DNA from: Membranipora membranacea
Taxonomy: Eukaryota; Bryozoa; Gymnolaemata; Cheilostomatida; Membraniporidae
Direction of reading: 5' to 3'
NCBI GenBank assembly: GCA_914767715.1
Contig: OU612069.1
Location: forward strand, 2,666,001 to 2,730,000
Length of the DNA stretch: 64,000 nucleotides
In this document: one piece after another, positions 25,394-36,600 of the stretch
Layout of the letters: each line of letters opens with the position of its first letter
Position numbering within the stretch: position 1 is the first letter of the stretch
Notes under the pieces: generated by a model
Databases searched by the model: none
The model's input: only the letters and a program-made list of their open reading frames with translations
Told to the model about the DNA's origin: nothing
Program-made: the position numbers and the translations under genes

Positions 25394-26928
25394 ACTGACG
25401 ACGATTCTGATGCTGACGGATATATCCTGAGAACTCACTCCTCATAACAATGTGAGAAAACTTGTTTGCCCGAGCAATAGGTGAGTGATGTAGCACTTCT
25501 TATCGATTGGACATCTCAAAACAGCTGCCACGATCTATACATTACATCACTAGCAGTCAAACAGCTGTTCTCGTATCGTCATTTCTCCTCTCTTTTTGAG
25601 CCGATGATTCTCCGTATTATGCTAAACTATTCAAGAAGAGAAAAGAGAGTGAGTTATGATATATCTACATACATATAGGCAATCTCCCTGATATAGGCAA
25701 TAGTATATTAAAAAGCGATTGCCAAATGCCAGTATCTGCTACTTTTTTCAGCTGGTGTTTTGCGGGATTTGGTGAATAGAATTGGTCATAACATTGAAAT
25801 TTATCGGCTTAAGTTGCAGTTTTTGCTCATTCATTTATGTATTTGCTCATAAACAGATCTCATAACCAATTCCGCAGACTACAATTGAAGACCACAAAAG
25901 TCCCAAAATCCAATGGTTTAGGCCTACTTACTACCTAAACTAAAGCTACCAAAATTCAAGCCTGTATTTATATATCATTTTAGAAGTAAATTATTAATTT
26001 GCCTGCTAAATGCTAATTACAAACCTAGATGAAAGAACAGGTTAATAGTTGGATGGGCACTTAAGCTTGATTCCCACTGATAACATACCACAAACAATGG
26101 GAGTAATCACAGTGAACTCATAGTTGGATATCCCAGCCTATCAAAAAAAAGTAGACCTGACAGGAAGGTTAAGCCAGGGTCTGGCCTGTGAGCTGTGCCC
26201 ATAGACAAAACACATAATGGCTGTCTATGGCTGTGCCTTTGACAAGCTGCACTGTGATACGCCATGATATATGTGATTATCAAGGTTGCACTTTAATACG
26301 CTGATACAGTGTGGTCGTGTTGTGAACCAGGCTTTTCTAATAATACTGCCCACACATTGCTACAATCATCAGACTGATGCACAGCTTCAGTCCATTCAAC
26401 TCGCAAAGTAAATACTAATTTACCAGCAGATATTATTGCAATCCTATTAGTAAAATCGTTAGTGGCAGTTTGGAATTGAAATTGCTTTCTTGAGACAATT
26501 CTTTGAAATCTTTGCTACTTTAGTTAACTACAATATCGAGTGCGGAATTTCATGTCTGCATATTTCTAATGTATAAGCCGTAATTTTCCTGTCAAAAACA
26601 AATCAAATCGCTTCAGTGCCATGGCAATGATGGATACATAATGTGGTCAACGACATTCTATAAATAGCATCTAATGCGCTATAAATAGCATTGCTTACCT
26701 AATAGTAGAAACCTCAATTATGGTAACTCGTTATAAGTGTCCTATGTATTGCTTGGAGTGTGGATATAGATAAACTATAGATAAGGCAGTGTCAATATTT
26801 AGATCTGCCCTCTTCAATTAGGTTATCTTGCCAAATTTCAATCTCCAATTATCATTTCTCAGATATTTAATATTTATTTCCAGGGTAACTGGGTGACATC
26901 ATAAAGTGGGTCTTAGTTTGTCTCGGAG

Positions 26929-26969
26929 TTGATAGGCCTCTACCCGGTGTTGATAGGCCTCTACCCGTT
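26929..26969. repeat. Two-unit tandem repeat
   Basis: GTTGATAGGCCTCTACCCG occurs twice, separated by GT, giving a 21-base period. Confidence 0.8.
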
Positions 26970-28175
26970 CTAATTCTCAGTGCCTACACTTTCAGTTAAA
27001 TGCCAAATTACAGTGAATCATACAGGACGGCATGTTATTGCACTGTCACGTTTGAATTCTATGACACAGTGAAAACATTTTTAAACTGATTCATTCCATT
27101 TTAAAACAGACTGCGTGTGTAACTACAAGAGAAAGCTCATAACATTGGTCAACCACTTGGAATAATAATGAGCACTGATTCAGCCACTCCAAACAGAGCC
27201 ATCTGCTTGGTTGGTTAGCCCTCCACCAATAAAACTGGTGGAAACAACAATAATCAAACTACTCCTAGCCGAAATACACCTACTCAACAAAACCAAAATT
27301 CTACTACTGGTTGAGTCTGTGATATGGATAGGCATGTGCGGCACTTTCAACCATATTCCCACGATTTTGACATAATCAGACACCAGAACTTTTGCAATAC
27401 GACGCCCAGTTAGGTGAGAGAAGCCTAGTGAAATTATTTGGTCTGTCTGTTACCTTTGCCATATTTTGGGTGACTTATATGACACTTCAAGCCTATGTTA
27501 TACGGGTGGCGAAAATTCTTCATTGCTTATTTTGGATAATAACAAACTACATGTATATTCGTACAGATTTGTTCAAATCAAGGAGTTGGTTCATATATGT
27601 AGGGAAAAATATTCGCAAATGAAAAAGGCAAGCCACTGCAAGCAGCTATACATCTCGCTGTGACAACTACATCATAAACTACCTTGCCTTGCATATTTTC
27701 CCAGCAGATACAGAAACCCTTTCCACTCAACATAAAGTGGTACAAGGCTCCGAGTGTTAACCTGTGTGAACATTGATGTGAAAGATATACAGCTACATGT
27801 CAGAATTGATGGGCACAGCAGAAGTTAACACACATTCTTCCAAATCCTGTAACAAAATAAACATCATGGGACAAAATTTAAGCTTTATTATTATATCTCA
27901 CTCACCTCAAAGCACCTGCAATGACCTGCCAGGTGTTGTTGACAGACAGGTAATAACTACACACTGTTCGCTATAGTGCAAGCCTCAATGCTTTCTAGGT
28001 TAATCCCCAGCTATCACTACAGCTCAATTAACACCAATCTACTCATCTGTGATACTGATAGCTTTCCTCACAGCACAACCTGTGAACAAGCCTGGCCGCA
28101 GTGTCCACTCAATTAAACCTAGTAAATGAATGAAGTTGTTATTGCCTTGTATTTTTATGACATCACAAAGCTATA

Positions 28176-28216
28176 GCATTGAAGAGATCAACTCTTCATG
28201 GAAGAGATCAATGCTG
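28176..28216. repeat. Small hairpin
   Basis: AGCATTGAAGAG on the left and a mirrored TCAATGCT on the right, with duplicated GAAGAGATCAA. Downstream of the two-exon gene. Confidence 0.45.
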
Positions 28217-28672
28217 GGATGACAACTCCTATTTATTTTGTATATATGCATCATATGTGTAAGCACCTCAAAGGGTTCATTCTCCCACATAGTCCACATC
28301 TGGCCAAAGCAGAGTGTGTTTTTCCAGGTTATGGTTGGTGATTGTTCACAGATGACACCAACTATGTAACATGTTTAATCTTCCGAGGTAGAGATTACAT
28401 AAAGTTTTTTTTGTACACACCTTTTTTATTTTGGCACCTTTAGAAGCGGTCAATACAATATCACACATACACAACATTATTATTCCCAGTCTAGACTTAT
28501 TTTCAATCAATTTCAGGAAATAATTTGCTTATTTTAGGATTCAATGACCAAGATGAACACAAAACATTCATAATTGTTTCATTCAAATCAACCTCTTCGC
28601 CTGGTGCTATAAAAGTCAGACATTGTCTGAAAAATTCCGCCTAATGAGAAAAAATTTACTAAAGTATCACTT

Positions 28673-28784
28673 CTATTGATAGAAGCGATCTTTGAGAGCC
28701 GACTTTGCGTCTCGGGCGATACGTCTCTGTTTTCTCATCTGGTCGGCCATCATCTCCTTAGCTTGGTACGGCATACGTTGATAT
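28673..28784 (-). CDS. Unrecognised small membrane protein, exon 2
   Basis: Acceptor GTTTTTAG completes Arg126, then YQRMPYQAKEMMADQ and a basic helix ending DRFYQ-stop. No hydrophobic segment. Confidence 0.88.
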
Positions 28785-29511
28785 CTAAAAACAGAATATA
28801 ATAAATTGATCTTTGTTAATATGCACTTCGGTAGGACCGGGTTATGCCTGGACACAGGTCTGACAGTACCCTGGACTCAAAATATGAATTCGACATCCAT
28901 CCCGTTTATCTACTAAGACTCGTCTCTAGCGCTAAATCAAACCAAAGCATTGGAAACAGCTCCTGGGACAAACTTCCTCAATCATTTACCTTAGAGTAGT
29001 AAATGTTGGCTAGCACATGAGTTTTGGCTAGCTGAGGATGGGATGGGATGTTAGCTAGTCTAAAATTTAGCTATTTCAATCATGTGCGAAAAGACGAATT
29101 TATAGAGATAGGTAGAAATAGTTTTCACACATACCTTGTAGCGTGCCAGCCTGAATGTCTGGCCATTCCCAAGTACCAGATACCAGCTACTGTGAGCGCA
29201 CCTAAAGCCTTCACCTGCCAGCTATCATCCTTAAATGGTACGGGGAAAGGAGGAAACGCATAGTGGGGCATCAGAGAAAGTGGGTATACTACCGTCCATT
29301 TTTTAGCATGATCCGGGCCGCGAGCCCAATTGATCACTTCATCTATTCGTTCTAATTCCTCAGGCGTTCTTTCAGTGAGGAATGGGTCTTTGCCGCTGTG
29401 TGAAAAGTAGGAATTGAAAGTGAACTGCTCTTTGTGACGATTGAAGCACCTGCTCCATCTGCTTGTTATGCTCTGTACCCCGGCTTGGTTGAAGTAGTCT
29501 ACTAGAGGCAT
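28673..29511 (-). CDS. Small two-exon gene, 162-residue single-pass membrane protein, unrecognised
   Basis: Complete gene: exon 1 29135-29511 (ATG to phase 2), exon 2 28673-28784 with stop TAG. The joined protein starts MPLVDYFNQAGVQSITSRW. It has a charged segment (DPFLTERTPEELERIDEV), a WTVVYPLSLMPHYAFPPFP stretch, one short hydrophobic segment (about residues 102-116, VKALGALTVAGIWYL), and a basic C-terminus (MRKQRRIARDAKSALKDRFY). The size, single short helix and strongly basic tail resemble small accessory subunits of mitochondrial inner-membrane complexes, but I cannot name a family and this is inference. Introns are absent apart from one of 350 bases. Confidence 0.85.
28985..29095 (-). 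repeat. GGCTAGCTAACATTTACT-family repeat, partial copy
   Basis: Minus-strand fragment carrying AGCTAACATCC- and TAGCC/GCTAG-rich segments, plus a duplicated GGATGGGATGGGATG on the plus strand. It lies in the single intron of the small gene, 40 bases from exon 1. Confidence 0.4.
29135..29511 (-). CDS. Unrecognised small membrane protein, exon 1
   Basis: Residues 1-125 plus two bases of Arg126. Donor GTATGT follows CATGCTACAAG-type sequence. The ATG at 29511 is the first in frame. It holds the probable membrane helix. Confidence 0.88.
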
Positions 29512-29639
29512 GTCTGCTCAGGATTCTGTAATTAAAACACATGCTTAATATATATATAATAATATAATATGCATTTTATTTCTATTCAGTGCCCCTTTCG
29601 GGGCCAATGAGAATATGCTTATATTAATTAGGATCACCT

Positions 29640-29810
29640 CATCTATTTAGTGCAACCTTGTACAAGGTAAGGGTGGGCAAGTTAGGGTAATGTATGAAGA
29701 GCTCACCCAATAAGCAGCATGGGTGATGACCGGGATTTGAACCTGCAACTCTCAATCTAATAATGAGAAGCTCGAATCCTAACCACCACACCACCCTGCC
29801 ACCTAGTAGT
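29640..29810 (-). mobile_element. tRNA-derived SINE-like element
   Basis: Minus strand: GGTGTGGTGGTTAGGATTCG (A-box-like), a perfect B box GGTTCAAATCC about 45 bases on, then a body ending near 29640. Only the Pol III promoter is tRNA-like. Confidence 0.65.
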
Positions 29811-30549
29811 AAAACATAGGCTACATATAGAGTTTTACTTTGACTGTTGGCTATCTGCACAAGGGATGGATGGGAGGATAGCTTATGTGTGCGAGCTTTG
29901 ATAAGCTTGCCAAAACTGTCAGTATGACTCATTGCCTGGTGCTGGGCCTGTTCTACTAGTCCCCTGCAGTTCAGTCTTCATGGATGGGTCAGTTGTTGGC
30001 TTACATACAATTACAATATATTATGGTTATACTCAAAACTCCGTAGAGCTGAAATCATCAGAGATGCGCATCAATTATGCCCACCCATGTACTATAACTG
30101 AGTATAACATGGTGTCATGGTAGCCTACACAAACTAAGTTACAAGACTGTGCTATATCATAGCATAAATAAATACTAACACTAAGACTCCCAAAGAGGCA
30201 AAGCTGGGAGCAGGGCACTATAGTTACGGATTGGGCATAAAGTTGGTAAAGCCATCATCAGTGAGCAGGCCTATTAGTATAACCATTGTTATTTTTATCA
30301 CTTCTCAAGTTGTTGAAACTAACTTAACTGTCTGCACTGCATTGTTGTGTCAGAAAAGTTAGTTTCATTCACTTAATAGCTCACTTCCTACTGTAACTAA
30401 CTAGGTCTGTACTACTAACAGCCCAGCAGTTGTGTCATTATTATGTTCACTCAATGACTCATATCAACACAACATCAATCATTGAAACAAATAACTTGAT
30501 TGGAGACAGGACTAGGAGTCCTTGCTCAGTCAGTCTAATCAATAAACAC

Positions 30550-30629
30550 ATAGGCATCTGGAGTTACAAGCATGTCCAGTATCAACCACCCCCTTGATAC
30601 TGGACATGCTTGTAACTCCAGATGCCTAT
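30550..30629. repeat. Perfect 36-bp inverted repeat with 8-base loop
   Basis: Arms 30550-30585 and 30594-30629 are exact reverse complements, starting ATAGGCATCTGGAGTTACAA; the loop is CCACCCCC. No mismatch in 36 pairs. It may be a recent foldback insertion, an hpRNA/miRNA-type hairpin template, or an assembly artefact. Confidence 0.95.
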
Positions 30630-30719
30630 CGTATCTATGAATAAACATCATGCCTCACACTTTAAACAATCTAAGGAAATGAACAATCTCTAGTTCAGCC
30701 TGAGTATTTAGGTTTTCGT

Positions 30720-30925
30720 ACCGAGTAATGCACAACTTCAATTTCTGAAGACTTCGAGCATGTGCCAGCAATGAACTAAATCATTGGTGCCAGTCCGCAT
30801 CCGTGAATGGCCCGCGACAGCCAAGTCGGGTAATACTAGCTAGACAAACAGTGCTCCCAGTGGGGCTCGAACCCAGGACCATTTGATCCTAATTCACACG
30901 CCTCTAGCACTGAGTTATCCCTGAT
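30720..30925 (-). mobile_element. tRNA-derived SINE-like element
   Basis: Minus strand: GGATAACTCAGTGCTAGAGG (close to a tRNA D arm), then B box GGTTCGAGCCC and a GC-richer body continuing to about 30720. The anticodon region is not canonical. Confidence 0.65.
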
Positions 30926-31444
30926 CCTGATCATCCAACTATCTACCTCAATCATTCAGGTGATTTATATTTAAATGGTAATTGTGTGTAACTTCTCACT
31001 CACCACTTCACTGGAGCCTTTCCTGCAACCTGCACACAACTCAACTCAGTGACAGATTGGCACAATGATATTGATTGGTTGAGTTGTGAAATATTGTCCA
31101 ATGAAATTACTGTTTACAATGTTGTTAAAATTGAAGGAAGGTATTTATAAGGGAGTTGTCTTTTGTTTAATTAGAGGTGCACAACTCCTAAATGATTAGC
31201 TCAAACCTCTTGTAGCCTGTAGGTACCAAGGAGTTAGGTCCCAAACTCCCTGCTATACCCATATATTATCAAGGCGTACACTTTGGTATCATTTAACCAA
31301 ATATTATTATAAGAATGTAGTTTCAACCATTTTTGACTGCAACCAAGACATAGAAGTAAATGCATCGTACTCTTAGCTATGTAGGCTTTGTTACAAAATA
31401 TTTTTTATGGGGCCCCATTCATGATAACGTAGTCGAACTAACCT

Positions 31445-31679
31445 GGGGGGTCATTCAATTAGAAACAGCCAAAATCGCAATCTTATCGCTCACTCACTGA
31501 GTGAGCGATACCTGCTAGGGGTCTCGTTTTCAGATCGCTCAGTCACTTGATGGAACTATATACATTCTGAGTGAGCGATTTTCTCTAATTGAAACACCAA
31601 GTGAGTGATCATTTTGAGCGATGTGATAGTGATAACTTGCTTTAGTAAAGGATCACTCTTTCTAATTGAAAGACCCCCC
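31445..31679 (+). mobile_element. MITE with G-rich terminal inverted repeats, copy A
   Basis: A 235-base element bounded by GGGGGGTCATTCAATTAGAA and, inverted, TTCTAATTGAAAGACCCCCC. Internally it has repeated GAGTGAGCGAT motifs. A second copy in opposite orientation lies at 36295-36551. It has no coding capacity. I see no clear target-site duplication. Confidence 0.9.
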
Positions 31680-31893
31680 AGATGATATCGCCTTTAAAAA
31701 TTATGATACCATGACAAAATAAGGTTTCTTTTTCCGCGTATTCAATGAGATTGATTTTCCCTAAATATCTTTGGGAAGAATTATACAATTGAAATTTTTT
31801 TGATAAAACACATAATTAATTTTTCAGTCTATAAAGATTTTAGTGGATTATACCAAAATGTGTAGGAGCTGAAATGGAGGAATGACCAGTTTC

Positions 31894-31960
31894 GTTTGAT
31901 ACTGTTTGATACTGTTTGATACTGTTTGATACTGTTTGCTACTGTTTGATACTGTTTGCT
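31894..31960. repeat. 10-base tandem repeat, about 6.7 units
   Basis: GTTTGATACT repeated, with GCTACT variants in units 5 and 7. The 10-base period matches one helical turn. Confidence 0.9.
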
Positions 31961-33524
31961 AATTTCAATTAGGTAACTACACATGGCAAAACTCTTTCCC
32001 TTTTTGAAGCTCTATATTTCAACATTTTTTTAACATAGAGTCATTTTGGTCTTTTGATTTAATTTCTGTTTTCAACATTCACATTTACAAACTGAACAAA
32101 GGCGGAAATATTTGGCCACCTGGTCGTGTTGCATTCCCCTACTTAAATATTAGCATGTTTAGAGTTTTGAAATTCCTATATATATATTTTAGTTGTTCAT
32201 AGAGGATTTTAGTGATCAACAATTTGAATCTTGGAAGTCTTTCAATTTGATAAAGGTCCATTCAAACACCTTATAGAACTTTTCTTCTATTATAAGGTTA
32301 TGGTTCAAGATGTCATTGATAATGAGTCTGTCTCTGGCTTCTACAGCTGCTTTATCAATAGCATAACGCCATCAGTAACCACTGTAGATCCAACGACTTT
32401 TAGACATGGCTTCAACATCGATAATATCCATCTGTATTAATGACCTCATGCAAGTCAATCACTAGATTAAGCCTTCAATCTATGACCACCCAATGTGTCG
32501 GACTAGTTCAGTGGTCATATGGTTGGGCGCTTAAAAAGGAATGAGGCCATGCAATTTGAAATCTTGCCGGTGAATATATATTCAAAAGCTGCCTTTTTTT
32601 CAGAAATTTGCCTAAATCAAGGAGAAGGAGACAGGAGCGATAACTCCTCCAAATTATTTGCTAACCTTCACTTGGATATTAATGTCTAAGAGAAGAGCAG
32701 CTGAGAAGACAACTCTTAATAATTATCACTGCATATTATGTTTTCTAGCTTTTGATGGTTTTTGCTAAAATTGAAGATTCATGACTGGAGTTGGACATAA
32801 GTGATAATTTAATCGAGATAATCAGATTACATAAATTTAAAATGCGCAAAAGGACTGATGTTATGGTATAATCCTTCCTCTCAATCACATGACGTCTGTG
32901 TAAAAGTTTGGATTTAATTCTTACGAGTAGGCATAGGTTAAAAAAATCTTAAGTATATAAATGATAATAAAATTTAACTAAAAGTTTCTGTATCTTTCAG
33001 TTTTGTAAATTGTTAACATGTTATGAACATCTTTTACAAGTTGTCTTCCCTTAGTATTCACTGGGAAAACTACCGACATTGTCTTTTTGAGACCCAATAA
33101 TATTAAAGGTTACAAAATTGTGCTAGAAAACTAATAAGCCACATTATATATGAATAAAAGGTAGAGTGTAGGTGATGGGTCACAATTGCCAAAAAGAAGC
33201 CTTCTCAACAGCACAGCGGAATGAAGAAAAAAATCAGGCTTTTCTTTTTCACTCCCTAATTACGCTGCAGCTCAACAGTGGACCATGCCTCAAAATCATT
33301 GCATGTCAAAATACTTGACTCATTAAATTTTGAGGCACTTGAGTAACTGATTGTGATATCCGTTCAACTCAAGGTCAACTCAAGGTCAAGCCAAGTCTAT
33401 CTATCCTGAAACCTTGTTGAGTGAGATACTAAACTGCTGACGCGGAGGAGATAACTAATACAGCTTTCATCATCGATGGCGGAAAGCCTGAAGGTTATTG
33501 TATTATATGTGATGTAGTAGAATT

Positions 33525-33631
33525 TTATGCCGGATCCTTAGCAGGAACCCATATTGTGGGACCAGAATGTTCTTGTATTGTTTCCCTGCATCGCTTGTAA
33601 ATGTCATTGACTGTGTCGCCCTCTACCACCG
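33525..33631 (-). CDS. DLG1: DLG terminal exon
   Basis: [20 protein letters not shown], ending [10 protein letters not shown] and TAA at 33525-33527. IWVPA at the C-terminus is the DLG signature. Acceptor TTTTGCAG. Confidence 0.98.
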
Positions 33632-36600
33632 CTGCAAAAGACAAGGGAAATACATAATCCAAATGTACGGTGGGAATTGAGCAGTTCTTATTGGTCCTGG
33701 AACAATATAAGAGCCCCTATCATAATCCATGTTTTCTGTAGCAACATTGAAACACATTGGACCTAAATGACTCCTAAAAGGCCGTCTTACTATTACAGCA
33801 TTTCTTGCCCCCTAATGGCTGCTGAGGCAAGCCACACTCAAGTGGTATGAACTGTTCGGTTGGCTAACACTTAATTTACCCATTCATATGCTGATTTAGC
33901 CACTAGAGGCTCAGTTTGGTTACCTACCTGTAAAGTATTCACTGAATTCCGTCTCCAGTTTGAGAGCTTTCTGATATTCCTGATCTATCTGGTGGTCTGA
34001 TAACCTCTTATTGGCTTCTCTGTAATCAAGATACACAAAATCATGATGATATAAAATGTGGAAAGGGGACAGCACCCTAGCGCTACCATGAAATACTTGG
34101 TTATGCTGAGCAGGCTCACTACTTAAAGCAATACACTGGCTTCAGAGGAGGTGCTAGGGACTCAATAGAAAGCGCTTGAGACATTTCACAATCCACTAAG
34201 TAATGGTTAGAAGGCCTAGTTGCTTGGGACAATTGCTACTGATTAAGTATCCCGCCTGTCAGAACAAAATATCAAAGCACAGGGAAGAGGTCACTCCTGT
34301 CATGTCTTAGCTCCCTGAGTATTCTGACGAGATTAGAGCTAGAACACTCATTATGTACAAAAGTTTAGTTCAGAATATACTTTTAACAATGACTTGATTC
34401 ATAGAGTGCATGAACTGTAGGTAATATATTTCTATTACATTACCTGATTTGTTCAATGTCTTTTGGTCGTATAAATATAGCTATAGGGAATAAGTTAGCA
34501 GCCTGAAGTCTCTTGATAGCATTTCCACTGACATCCAGAACACAATGCTTCCCACTCTCTGCCACCTGGAGGTACAAAAATATTAGAAATTATACTAGGG
34601 AGGACAGAGGTAAAAAAAATACCAAAAACATCATATGATGTGATTTGGGTCATGGGGTTTTATTGTTATCAAGTGAGGGTTCAAATTAAATCATTGAAAA
34701 ACACATGTCTTTCGTCTCTTTTATTGCTCGTTACAGAGATAAAAGAGAACTGCCAGATGTTTATTCCCAAATTGCTCACTGCCTGATGGAACTATATACC
34801 TTAGCTTGGCTGTCCCTACTAGCATGAGTCATAGATAGCCTGGGAAGTTGTCTTGATTACAAAACTGCATCACAAAGTAAGGATATATCTTACTTTGTGA
34901 CTGCATGCAGTAATAAAATGCCTGCAACGTTGATGATTTGGGCATCTCTAGAATGCAACTAGGGACTGGCTATTTTTGAAAGCCCTTTGTTTTACCAAAG
35001 ACAGCTTTTTATGCTATTCCAGATACGACCCAAGACTAACCTCATGTACAGATGCCACACTAGTACCATACAGATTATTATTATACTGCCCGGCTTCTAT
35101 AAACATATGATTGGCTATATCCTTCTCCATCTCCTCACGTGATGCTACAAAATGATAGTCTCGCTTATCGACCTCGTGTTCACGCTGCTCTCGTGTCGTA
35201 TCTGTAAAGGATGGGAAGACATGTTGAAGCAACACCGTTAAAATTTGATGCAGGGATTTTTATATAGGAAAGACAACTCCATTTTTCCCATACAAATTGA
35301 TTAGTGTGATCAAGAAGTTATCTACCCGAAATCCTTATATCGAAATAGCTCGATTTTGAGCTCCCAAGCTGCTTTGTTCCACCGCCCACATACAAAGCTT
35401 GTCAAGACAGGCTAGGGTTTAGAGAGCTCATCAACTTTATTGTTTCTGCGACCACTGAGCATATTGGTGATAGTATTAAAAAAAAGACCAATTATCATGG
35501 GAGCAATGGTTGGAAAGACAAAAGAAACACTGATAAATAGTTTTATCGAGATCCCTGATTTAATGCCTTGTGGGACCACTGGGCATATATGTGATAGTTT
35601 GGCAAGCAGAAAGAAGATGGGCCATGGAAGCAATAAATCAAAAAAAGCAACAAGTAGGTAATTAAGATAGTAATCTCGATGATTTCCATGTAGGGCAATA
35701 AAATGGTCTACTACTTAGAAACATATCTTTCCCAAAATCGCCTTCTTCAGCCTATAAAAGAGTCAGCAAGGTTGAGGGGGGAATGGAGATCCCTTGAAAA
35801 GTATAATCTATGCCGTAGTCAACAAAAAACGACTATGCGCTTACAAATGTAAACAGAACACTGAGTATGTTGCAAAGTTCAGATTATGCATATTTTTATG
35901 AGAGTTGATCTCTTGGTCTCTAATGAAATATTCTAGTTCAATCAGTGATGGATTACTTACGAGGTACGCAGCTACCGAAGAGCTCAGGGGCGTCGTTGAT
36001 GAGATCATCGTTAATTCTATCCTTCAGATGTCCGAGTATTATGACTGGCCTCGAGTAGTTCACTAAAACAAGAGTGAGAGGAGTCAAGTTTGGTCCTGTG
36101 CTACAACTGAACAATGGTAATACGACCTGTCTGTTCATATCATTCGGTAAAAGTAATGTAAGTTTGTCAATTTCTGCTGATTCTAATGACAACCCTAGAA
36201 CAACCTTACTATCTGGAGTTGGAGCCAAAGTCAGACAGTTCGAAATACAAGCTGGAGTTTTGGGATCATTTTGAGGTTTGGTGCCAGTTCTTCAGGGGGG
36301 TCTTTCAATTAGAAAGAGTGATCCTTTACTGAACCAAGTTATCACTATCACATCACTATGACATCGCTCAAAATTATCACTCACTTGGTGTTTCAATTAG
36401 AGAAAATCGCTCCCGAATCGCTCACTCAGAATGTATCTAGTTCCATCAAGTGACTGAGCGATCTGAAAGCGAGACCCCTAGCAGGTAGCGCTCACTCACT
36501 GAGTGAGTGATAATATTGCGATTTTGGCTGTTCATAATTGAAAGACCCCCCTGCATATTGAGTATTTCGCATTATTCTCACAATATTAGATACAAAATGT

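Larger units (their letters stand above)
25394..28672. other. Intergenic region upstream of the cyclase gene
   Basis: 3.3 kb between the cyclase start codon and the stop of the next minus-strand gene. It must hold the cyclase 5' UTR and promoter, but I find no clear TATA box or CpG island. It contains a two-unit tandem repeat (26929-26969), a duplicated TATAAATAGCAT near 26657-26693 and a small hairpin at 28176-28216. No supported gene. Confidence 0.6.
29512..33524. other. Intergenic region between the small gene and the DLG 3' end
   Basis: 4 kb without a supported gene. It holds two SINE-like elements, a perfect 72-base palindrome, one MITE copy and a 10-base tandem repeat, each listed separately. 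It must also include the DLG 3' UTR. I did not find a well-placed AATAAA, only an ATTAAA on the minus strand at 32913-32918. Confidence 0.6.

Noticed and set aside
25394-25438. Upstream GTG start for the cyclase
   Set aside because: Preceded directly by an in-frame TGA and not an ATG; the ATG at 25393 has a better context.
32231-32440. Plus-strand open frame in the intergenic region
   Set aside because: No ATG start, no family, AT-rich.
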